64,000 bases of DNA, from NCBI GenBank assembly GCA_910578115.1, contig CAJTPO010000012.1, forward strand, positions 1 through 64,000. Reading direction: 5' to 3'. Every line of letters begins with the position of its first letter. The first letter of the stretch is position 1. The notes under the pieces were generated by a model. That model was not told where the DNA came from. It saw nothing but the letters and a program-made list of their open reading frames with translations, and ran no database searches. Shown here in pieces: positions 34,132 through 41,059 of the stretch. The stretch is from an uncultured Lachnospiraceae bacterium. Its GTDB lineage: Bacteria; Bacillota; Clostridia; Lachnospirales; Lachnospiraceae. The translations under genes were made by a program, and so were the position numbers.

Positions 34132-36072
34132 ATGGCAGATTTCGGAATCCGGTTTTTCCTGTGTAATCTTATCATCTGTATGATCACAGTTGCACTTCTT
34201 GCGGCAAAACGGATATGCCGGCATATCCTCACCAGCCGGATGCAGTTTCATTTATGGTATCTGCTGCTCGCTCTTCTCATCGTTCCCTTCCTGCCTGTCC
34301 GCCCGGCCGGTATCCTGCAGATCCTCTCGTGGTTTGCCGCAGTACGGCACTCCGGGGAAACAGGCACGGATCCGGTCCAGGGAACTGCTGCCGGCATCCA
34401 TCTTCCCGGCACGCTCCGGCAGATGGACGATCTCACCCTGTCTGTCAGCAGCGCAGCGCCCTCCATTGCCGGCTTTATCCTGTGTTCCATCTGGCTTACG
34501 GGCGTCATCGCAATGCTCTTGATCGTGATGCGCTCCAGCGTCCGTTTAACCGCCCTGCAAAGATCTGCGCTTCCCCTGCAGAGCAGATCGGTCCGCGCAC
34601 TATACGACGACTGTCTGCGTGAGCTGCACATAAAGCGGCCCGTTCCAGTCTACAGCGCCGCTTACCTGAAATCCCCGCTTATCATGGGCATATGCAGGCC
34701 GCGTATCTATCTGCCAATCCATCTGATCTCGGATTTTGATGCCAAAGAGATGCGCTATATACTGCTGCACGAATTACAGCATTACAGACACAAAGACACG
34801 CTGGCCGGTCTCTTTATGACCCTGACCGGCATACTCTACTGGTGCAATCCGCTGGTACGGTATGCCCTGAAAGAAATGCGCAACGACCGGGAGATCGCCT
34901 GCGACGCCGCCGTCCTGAAAAGGCTTCCTGAAAGCGACTACGAAGAATACGGCGCAGCTTTGATCAATTTTGCCGAAAAGGTTTCACATATGCCCTTTCC
35001 CTTTGCTGCCGGCATGAGCGGGAGCATGAAGCAGATGCGGCAGCGGATCGCTGCCATCTCCACCTATGAAAAGCCTGACGCTTTCAGGAAAGCAAAAGGA
35101 TGCACCGCCTTCGCTCTGATCGGTGCTTTGCTCCTCACCCCTGCCCCGCTGCTCTCCACCCAGGCCGCCGGGCAGGAACAATACCGGTGGAATCCGTCCC
35201 CCGACAGGATTTCTACACTCGACCTGTCCTCATACTTCGACGGTTATGAAGGCAGCTTCGTCCTCTACGACCTCAAAAACGACCACTGGCACATTTATGA
35301 CATGGAACACGCCCTTTCGCGGACGTCCCCGGACTCCACCTACAAGATCTATGACGCGCTGTTTGCGCTGGAGGAAGGCGTGATCACGCCTGCGAATTCT
35401 TCCATGGCATGGGACGGGACCGCGTATCCTTTTGCGGCATGGAATAAGGACCAGGATCTGGACACCGCCATGCGCGCCTCCGTCAACTGGTATTTCGAAA
35501 AGATAGACCGGCAGCTCGGTTCCTCCGTCATCCGGGACTATCTTCACAGGATCGGATACGGCAACGAAACCATACCGGCAGACATCACCACCGGCAGTTC
35601 CCCTTACTGGCTGCAGTCCTCCCTGAAGATCTCGCCGGTAGAGCAGGTGCAGCTTCTGGCGGCGCTTTACGACAACCGTCCCGGCTTTGCCCCGGAACAT
35701 GTAAATGCCATAAAAGATTCCATCCACCTGTATTCCACCGCCGACACTTCTCTGGAAAACGCTTCTGCCGGGAATGCTTCTGCCGCCGGCACTTCTCCTG
35801 AAAACGCTTCTGCCGGGAATACAGCTTTTTACGGCAAAACCGGCACCGGACGTGTGGACGGTCAGGACAGAAACGGCTGGGTTATCGGCTTCTTTGAAGT
35901 GCCCGACAACACCTGTTTCTTTGCCGTCAACATCCAGGGTAGTTCCGGCGCTGCCGGAAGCAGGGCGGCCGGGATAGCGAAAGCCGTCCTGTCTGCCCTT
36001 GCCGGCAGCGACAGCTCCTTCTCCTCCACCGAGTTGGACAGATACCTGAATGTGCCGTCCGCAAACGGCTGA
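34132..36072 (+). CDS. blaR1: BlaR1-type beta-lactam sensor/signal transducer
   Basis: 646 residues. Four N-terminal helices hold the M56 zinc protease (HELQHYRHKD, His213, Glu214, His217) and the C-terminal domain is a class D-like penicillin sensor with STYK (Ser402 acylated, Lys405), SVN (SVNWYFEK) and KTG (569-571). Acylation outside should trigger the protease inside, which removes BlaI. Between the SVN and KTG motifs a 45-bp tandem duplication (35740-35829) adds a second ENASAGN unit. No beta-lactamase gene is present in the window. Its 3' end overlaps the convergent lipoprotein gene by 211 bp. Confidence 0.92.
   Translation: MADFGIRFFLCNLIICMITVALLAAKRICRHILTSRMQFHLWYLLLALLIVPFLPVRPAGILQILSWFAAVRHSGETGTDPVQGTAAGIHLPGTLRQMDDLTLSVSSAAPSIAGFILCSIWLTGVIAMLLIVMRSSVRLTALQRSALPLQSRSVRALYDDCLRELHIKRPVPVYSAAYLKSPLIMGICRPRIYLPIHLISDFDAKEMRYILLHELQHYRHKDTLAGLFMTLTGILYWCNPLVRYALKEMRNDREIACDAAVLKRLPESDYEEYGAALINFAEKVSHMPFPFAAGMSGSMKQMRQRIAAISTYEKPDAFRKAKGCTAFALIGALLLTPAPLLSTQAAGQEQYRWNPSPDRISTLDLSSYFDGYEGSFVLYDLKNDHWHIYDMEHALSRTSPDSTYKIYDALFALEEGVITPANSSMAWDGTAYPFAAWNKDQDLDTAMRASVNWYFEKIDRQLGSSVIRDYLHRIGYGNETIPADITTGSSPYWLQSSLKISPVEQVQLLAALYDNRPGFAPEHVNAIKDSIHLYSTADTSLENASAGNASAAGTSPENASAGNTAFYGKTGTGRVDGQDRNGWVIGFFEVPDNTCFFAVNIQGSSGAAGSRAAGIAKAVLSALAGSDSSFSSTELDRYLNVPSANG
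35740..35829 (+). repeat. Tandem 45-bp duplication in blaR1
   Basis: Units 35740-35784 and 35785-35829 share a perfect 21-bp core (35755-35775 and 35800-35820) and most of 36 bp. Each codes for 15 residues around ENASAGN. They lie in a loop just before the KTG motif of the sensor domain. Confidence 0.8.
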
Positions 36073-38375
36073 ACCACGACCTGATCCGTAAAGGCCTGAT
36101 CTGAATTGCGGTCGATCCAGACCACATCCACAGTAAGTATCAGTGTTCCGTCTTCCTGCTCCCTGTAATCCACCACTTCCCCGAAAGGCGGGAACTGTCT
36201 TGAAAAGATCATCTCATACTCATAACTGTCCGTTTCCCCGTCGTAACCGCAATGCTCCCGCAGCTGTTCGACGGTCACCGGCAGGCATGTCGTCATGACC
36301 TGCTCGTAGATTCGTGCCGGTATCCTGCCATTTTCCGGCACAAATGGCTCTCTGGTGAATGCCCGGTAGAGATCCTCGAACATACAGGGCTCCAAAACAG
36401 CTTCCACCGTACCGGCGTCCCAGTCTGCCGCCAGCAGGCTGTAATTGACGAAGCTCAGCCCGTACAGATAGCGATCGGTCAGCTTCCGGCATGATTCGGA
36501 CAACGGCTTTACCCTGTAATAATCCCGCAGACTGCCATGCATGACCGTCACCGTATTTGTATAGATGAAATATCCTTTTTCCGTCAACCGCATTTCTTCC
36601 AGATCATGGGTGCCGTCTCCTTTTATCCTCGGCACGCCCCCTTCACGCCAGCCCACCAGAACATAGTAAGATTGTGTCCTCCCGTCCCTGCTTATAAATG
36701 TCTTCGCACACAGATCCCCCTCCCTGTATACTTCAAACACGGTAACCATCGCATCCCCGCCGGAGGCATAGATATCATAAAACGCTTCCACCTGCCGGCC
36801 GTTTTCCATATTGATGCCGTCTGAGACACTTACAAGCCCCTGTCCGCCAAGACAGTTCACTACCGCTTTCCTCTGCTCTGCAGAAAAACTGTCAATCCGG
36901 GAATAGCCTGTCTCCGCATCAATAATGCTGCTGTCCCGGTAGTATTCCGCACACCGTTCTGCCGCCGCCATCGCCTCCTTCTGCAGACGCATTTCTTCCG
37001 CCGCCGTCAGAATATTGTCCGGCTTCGCATTCTTCTCTGCACTCTCCCCCGCAGGCTCTTTCGCAACGTCTTTTGCGGCGGCTTTTGCATTTTCATCTTC
37101 TGTCTCTGTCCCCGCCGTTTTCTCATAGTGTTCCGCCCACTGTTCCTCCGTCAGCCTCTCCGTATACCATGTGATCTCCACATCGTTTTCCGAGTGGAGC
37201 ACCCGGTTGGAAACATACTGGAAGCTCCCGTCTTCCAATGGCCTGACGGTCATTTCATGGCAAAATGCCTGCTCCAGACACTTCTCCGCCCAGACAGCAT
37301 TGACGGTAAGCCGTAATGTTCCGTCCGGGTTCTTTTCATAAGCGACCACTTCCGGTTCGGGAATATTCGGCGTCGGAGCGAAATCAAACATGCCCCGCGT
37401 CCTGTACCGGTAGGTATCCGCACTCTCATGGTATGTCGTATATTGCCGCAACGTACCCGCATCTATCCGAAAAAAGCTCTGAAAAACAGCCTCAAATTCT
37501 GCCGCCGGTATCTCATAGCTTCTGCCTTCCTCAAAAAAAGCTCCCGTCTGCTGCGCATTCCGGATCCGCAGGAACGCCTCATAGAGATCGTAAAAGTTAA
37601 GATCCCGATAATCCGACTCGCTCCAGTCCGCAGTAAACAGGTTGTTCAACTCGTAGCCGATACTCCTCACATAGTTCCGGTTCAGCTGCCGGCACTCTTC
37701 CTCCAGCGGTTCCACCCTGACTGCCGTCTGGCCGGAAGGACCGTCATAACCGGGCATATTGTACTCCCCGAAAAATAACCAGGCCCCGGAATACACCCAT
37801 GTACAGGCCGGATAACTCTGACTGCTCACCATTTCCCAATCCCCCTGCCGCAGAAAAAAGCTGCGCCGCACCGTCACCGTCCCCTCCGCCGTCGTAAACT
37901 CATATCTTACAAAACTGATCGCGGACACTACGACCACAAGCTCTGCTTCCGCTTCTTCCCGGGCTTCCACCTGCCTGCCAAAACTCCTGATCTGTTCCGG
38001 GCAGACCATATTGATCTGGTTCTCCCCGTCAACCGCCGCATATCCTTTCCCGCCCAATCCTTCTACGATGCCGCGTATCTCTTCCAGACTGCCCGGTATC
38101 GTTTCTGCCCGGCCGCAGATCTCCTCATAAACCGCTTCTATGATCTTCGTATCATCTATCGCTGTACTATCCCCCTCCTTTTCCGCAGGAGAATCCGCTC
38201 TGTTATCTTCTAATGTTATCCCGGGATCAATTCTTCCCGAAAGGTTGTCTCTGCATCCGGTTATCAGAAACACCATGCTGCCAAGCAGGAACGGCATGCA
38301 AATCTTCCTGCGGTCTGCGATCCGCCCTCCTCTCCCCGTCCGTGATCTGTCTGCCTTTTTCTTCCATGCGCTCAT
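35862..38375 (-). CDS. Large lipoprotein with two related modules, BlaI-box promoter
   Basis: 837 residues. Signal sequence with lipobox ITGC (Cys41) so it is anchored outside the membrane. Two modules of about 350 residues follow (about 60-410 and 455-790); each ends with a strand-rich motif, 'AEKCLEQAFCHEMTVRPLEDG' in the first and 'IDRNSDQAFTDQVVVQPFADG' in the second, plus an 'FRYLSN/FQYVSN' end. Between them is an Ala/Glu/Lys linker (420-455). No enzyme motif recognised. The promoter at 38531-38559 overlaps a BlaI-like box. The last 70 residues overlap the blaR1 end and look like read-through tail. Confidence 0.75.
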   Translation of the reverse strand: MSAWKKKADRSRTGRGGRIADRRKICMPFLLGSMVFLITGCRDNLSGRIDPGITLEDNRADSPAEKEGDSTAIDDTKIIEAVYEEICGRAETIPGSLEEIRGIVEGLGGKGYAAVDGENQINMVCPEQIRSFGRQVEAREEAEAELVVVVSAISFVRYEFTTAEGTVTVRRSFFLRQGDWEMVSSQSYPACTWVYSGAWLFFGEYNMPGYDGPSGQTAVRVEPLEEECRQLNRNYVRSIGYELNNLFTADWSESDYRDLNFYDLYEAFLRIRNAQQTGAFFEEGRSYEIPAAEFEAVFQSFFRIDAGTLRQYTTYHESADTYRYRTRGMFDFAPTPNIPEPEVVAYEKNPDGTLRLTVNAVWAEKCLEQAFCHEMTVRPLEDGSFQYVSNRVLHSENDVEITWYTERLTEEQWAEHYEKTAGTETEDENAKAAAKDVAKEPAGESAEKNAKPDNILTAAEEMRLQKEAMAAAERCAEYYRDSSIIDAETGYSRIDSFSAEQRKAVVNCLGGQGLVSVSDGINMENGRQVEAFYDIYASGGDAMVTVFEVYREGDLCAKTFISRDGRTQSYYVLVGWREGGVPRIKGDGTHDLEEMRLTEKGYFIYTNTVTVMHGSLRDYYRVKPLSESCRKLTDRYLYGLSFVNYSLLAADWDAGTVEAVLEPCMFEDLYRAFTREPFVPENGRIPARIYEQVMTTCLPVTVEQLREHCGYDGETDSYEYEMIFSRQFPPFGEVVDYREQEDGTLILTVDVVWIDRNSDQAFTDQVVVQPFADGTFRYLSNSVEEKELSLPARADRTAFAIPAALLPAAPELPWMLTAKKQVLSGTSKKPITQPFLS

Positions 38376-38505
38376 ACTTTATCTGCCTTTCTTATCTTAA
38401 TCTTATCCTGTCCTTTTCTCTCCTTTTTCTCACATGATGATCCTTTAATTTTTTAAATTCTTTGAAATCTTATTAACATTACCATCCTTACTGTTCTTAT
38501 TAATC

Positions 38506-38517
38506 TTACTAACGTAA
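38506..38517. promoter_or_regulatory. Second BlaI-type box ahead of the lipoprotein gene
   Basis: TTACTAACGTAA, form TTAC-N4-GTAA, 28 bp centre to centre from the box at 38534-38545, downstream of the predicted start. An 11-bp inverted repeat AATCTTACTAA/TTAGTAAGATT joins the two boxes. Confidence 0.5.
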
Positions 38518-38530
38518 GATTTCATGTTAA

Positions 38531-38559
38531 ATATTACATTAGTAAGATTTAAAAGTCAA
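38531..38559 (-). promoter_or_regulatory. Promoter of the large lipoprotein gene
   Basis: Minus strand TTGACT (38554-38559), 17-bp spacer, TAATAT (38531-38536). The box at 38534-38545 covers the -10 and part of the spacer, so bound repressor would block polymerase. Confidence 0.6.
38534..38545. promoter_or_regulatory. BlaI-type box over the lipoprotein promoter
   Basis: TTACATTAGTAA, 11 of 12 bases identical to the perfect operator at 40955-40966 and to the blaI-blaR1 box at 33712-33723. Confidence 0.6.
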
Positions 38560-38793
38560 GCAGACTTTTCTTTCAGCGCACATAAAAAAGGTGCATGGAC
38601 ATATACAGATATCCCTGCAGTTTCTTTCGAGAAGCCATTGTAACAAATCTTTCAGACCTTTCGTATAGGTTGAAAAACGGTGGCTCTCATAAGCGGTGAT
38701 GCCTTTGTAATTAGTAGATGCGATACAGACCACTACAAAAGTCTTGTGGACATCAATGCCACAGCAGATTTTGTACACGATTTTTAAAGCCAT
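38539..38793 (-). pseudogene. N-terminal fragment of IS110-family transposase
   Basis: Only the first about 63 codons are IS110-like: IVYKICCGIDVHKTFVVVCIAST with the first acidic residue of the DEDD site (Asp14), then HRFSTYTKGLKDLLQWLLERN. After 38605 the frame continues into unrelated sequence and stops, so about 340 codons and three active-site residues are missing. ATG with GAAAGGAG is intact. The element cannot move by itself. Confidence 0.88.
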
Positions 38794-38950
38794 AGGGACT
38801 CCTTTCAGAACCTAAAGGTTCAACAAAGATTATAGGGAGAGACGGCATTGACTGAACGCCTAGGCCATAAACGAGATTGTTTATACAAAGATAAGATTAC
38901 GTGCTCTAAGTCACACTTATTTGTACTTGAAAAGGAGGACTACACATATA
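38605..38950 (-). mobile_element. IS110 remnant: left end with transposase start
   Basis: It comprises the transposase fragment plus about 155 bp of noncoding sequence ahead of it (38794-38950). In IS110-group elements this noncoding left end encodes the bridge RNA that guides insertion, so a bridge-RNA relic may be preserved here. The outer boundary is uncertain; a perfect 16-bp palindrome (GTCCGGCAAGCCGGAC, 38962-38977) lies just beyond. Confidence 0.65.
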
Positions 38951-38964
38951 ACTATACGGTCGTC

Positions 38965-39142
38965 CGGCAAGCCGGACAGCCCACTCACCTCCCTGGCCCA
39001 GCCTTTGGATGAGATCGGAAAGAAATCCGTGGAAATCCTGCTGGATCAGATCAACAACAACGTGGAACCCCGTATGTACGAACTGGAATCCCGTGTCATT
39101 GCCAGAGAATCTACGATCCGCTTTGTCTCCGCGTCACAGTAG
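38965..39142 (+). pseudogene. C-terminal fragment of a LacI-family regulator
   Basis: About 55 codons from SPLTSLAQPLDEIGKKSVEILLDQI to RESTIRFVSASQ match the end of LacI/GalR sensors. No helix-turn-helix or most of the sensor remains. Upstream sequence is IS110 end. It is debris from a disrupted gene. Confidence 0.8.
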
Positions 39143-39207
39143 CACGCTACGCGGTTTTCCGTTGCTGTCGCATGATTTTACTGCCGGACCAGAAAGGTGC
39201 ATGGACT

Positions 39208-40551
39208 TCAGACATCTTCTTCAGAGGTAAATGATTCGACATCCATATACTCCACAAATATATTTTGGATATCCAGTCCCAGTTCTTCTGCTGCAAGCGT
39301 CTTTATTCCACTCTGCATTTCGGAACCGTGATCTTGTTCCTGACATATAATCAAGATATGGGCATCCGTGATTTCGCCATCCATATCACTTAAAAACACA
39401 TATGCTTCTGCAATGTTCTTTTTATCATAACCACGCAAAGCTTCCCTCAGTTCAATCCCCTTAATACGCTTTTGCGCCTCTGGCTGAGGGAAATTGTCTG
39501 CATACCCATTACCGCCGGTGCCATCCCCTATCCCTTGCATTGCACTGATCCCCAGAACGGCACAGACCATCGTGACCAGAATAACGCCCGCTGCAGTAAC
39601 TGTCCTCCTGGAATACTTTCTGTGTTTCATAATCGCACCCAACCTTTCTTTCAGATTCTTTTTGTCTTCAAACATCGCAATGGAAAGAGGCGTTTTCCTG
39701 ATCGAATCGGCAGCAACTTCTATTAAAGTGTCGCCGTACTGCTGCATTTCACTGACAGTAAACCCCTTTATGACCGCTTCATCACAGGCCAGTTCACATG
39801 CCTTATTCATCTCTCTGCGCACAAAATAAACAAGTGGATTAAACCAGTGCACCGCTCCCGCAAAAATCAGCAGCCACTTAACGAAAATATCCTGCCTTTT
39901 CCTGTGTGTCATCTCATGCAGAAGAATATGCCGCAGCTTCACATCCCCGTATGCTTTGTCCGGTAACATAACAGCTGGACGGAAGAAACCAGTCAAAATC
40001 GGCGTTTCCACCATGGTGTTCCTATAGAGCCGCAGCCCTTTGTCTCCTTCTGACAGATTCTGCAGCAACTCTACTTCCTGCCGGTCTGCCCTTATGTTGT
40101 GCCTGGCAAGTCTTCTGACATAAATCAAATAGCATATAAGATGAAAACCAAGAACCATCAACATGCCCGCCTGCCAAATGGCAAATAACATAACCGCGAC
40201 GCTGGGAAAACAGGTGATTTGCCGGATGCTCTGCCCACTCTCATTCTGTGCTGTCAGTACAGGATTCACAGACACTGCGGAAGCCGTGTCCGCAATCCAC
40301 CGAGCAAGATCACCGGTCGACCACACTGCCATTTCCGAATGGCCCGATACGGGAATCACCATAATTTTTGATACAGGCACAAGCAGAGCCGTCACGACCG
40401 GGAACCACATATAATACTGGAATGTCTTCGGCAGCTTCTCTTTTATGACCGGTTTAAAGATAAACAATAAACCTGACAGGATACTGCCGGTAAAGGTCAT
40501 CGACAGAATGAGCCTGACCATCTCTGCAGAATACGCTTCAACCACCATCAT
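39208..40551 (-). CDS. M56 family membrane peptidase, BlaR1-like without penicillin domain
   Basis: 447 residues. Four membrane helices with the zinc site LLHEMTHRKRQDIF in the second half and a fifth helix near 330 (VTAAGVILVTMVCAVLG). Instead of a penicillin-binding domain there is a C-terminal outside domain of about 115 residues (EAYVFLSDMDGEITDAHILIICQEQ). The start overlaps the upstream blaI by 4 bp, so the two act as a pair. The outside signal is not a beta-lactam by sequence; the neighbouring ABC exporter suggests an antimicrobial peptide or cell-wall signal. Confidence 0.85.
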   Translation of the reverse strand: MMVVEAYSAEMVRLILSMTFTGSILSGLLFIFKPVIKEKLPKTFQYYMWFPVVTALLVPVSKIMVIPVSGHSEMAVWSTGDLARWIADTASAVSVNPVLTAQNESGQSIRQITCFPSVAVMLFAIWQAGMLMVLGFHLICYLIYVRRLARHNIRADRQEVELLQNLSEGDKGLRLYRNTMVETPILTGFFRPAVMLPDKAYGDVKLRHILLHEMTHRKRQDIFVKWLLIFAGAVHWFNPLVYFVRREMNKACELACDEAVIKGFTVSEMQQYGDTLIEVAADSIRKTPLSIAMFEDKKNLKERLGAIMKHRKYSRRTVTAAGVILVTMVCAVLGISAMQGIGDGTGGNGYADNFPQPEAQKRIKGIELREALRGYDKKNIAEAYVFLSDMDGEITDAHILIICQEQDHGSEMQSGIKTLAAEELGLDIQNIFVEYMDVESFTSEEDV

Positions 40552-40931
40552 TTGTTCTCGTCCCCCATTCGGAAGTACATCTTGAGTTCATCAATATCCT
40601 CTTCTGTCAGTTCCCCGCTCCGGCAGAGAGCCGCAACAAAATTCTTCGCACTGCCGTCATAAAGTTTGTCGATCAAACTTCTTTTCCTGTGCATACTGTA
40701 CTCTTCTTTTGTTATATTCGGTGTATAATAATGGACCTCTTTCTCCTGAATCGAAACAACGCCCTTTTTCAGCAGTCTCCTTAAAAGCGTTGCGATGGTA
40801 GACTTCTCCCAGCCCATTTTGCCGCTCAGTTCTGTACGAATATCACTGAACGATACAGCCTGTTCCTCCCGCCAGAGTATTCTCATGACCTCCAGTTCGG
40901 CGTCAGAGATTTTGAAACGTTCCGTACTCAT
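40548..40931 (-). CDS. BlaI/MecI family repressor, second copy
   Basis: 127 residues, winged helix (SDAELEVMRILWREEQAVSFSDI) and dimerisation end (LTEEDIDELKMYF). ATG at 40931 with GAGGGAAG. It carries a consensus promoter and a perfect operator of its own just upstream, so it is autoregulated. About one third of residues look conserved with the first BlaI. It heads a two-gene operon with the M56 peptidase. Confidence 0.9.
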   Translation of the reverse strand: MSTERFKISDAELEVMRILWREEQAVSFSDIRTELSGKMGWEKSTIATLLRRLLKKGVVSIQEKEVHYYTPNITKEEYSMHRKRSLIDKLYDGSAKNFVAALCRSGELTEEDIDELKMYFRMGDENK

Positions 40932-40950
40932 CAGTATCTTCCCTCTTTTC

Positions 40951-40970
40951 TGTGTTACATTTGTAACACA
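40951..40970. promoter_or_regulatory. Perfect BlaI operator ahead of second blaI-M56
   Basis: TGTGTTACA-TT-TGTAACACA: a perfect 9-bp inverted repeat around 2 bp, located right after the -10 box, covering the transcription start. Core TTACATTTGTAA at 40955-40966. Confidence 0.85.
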
Positions 40971-40975
40971 GTTAA

Positions 40976-41004
40976 ATTATACTTTCCCACCTCCCTTCTG
41001 TCAA
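40976..41004 (-). promoter_or_regulatory. Consensus promoter of second blaI-M56
   Basis: Minus strand TTGACA (40999-41004), 17-bp spacer, TATAAT (40976-40981). All twelve positions match the vegetative consensus. Confidence 0.9.
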
Positions 41005-41059
41005 CAGGAATAAAACAGTTTTTCTGCTTTCCACAGTAACGTGACCAATTCGCTGATTC

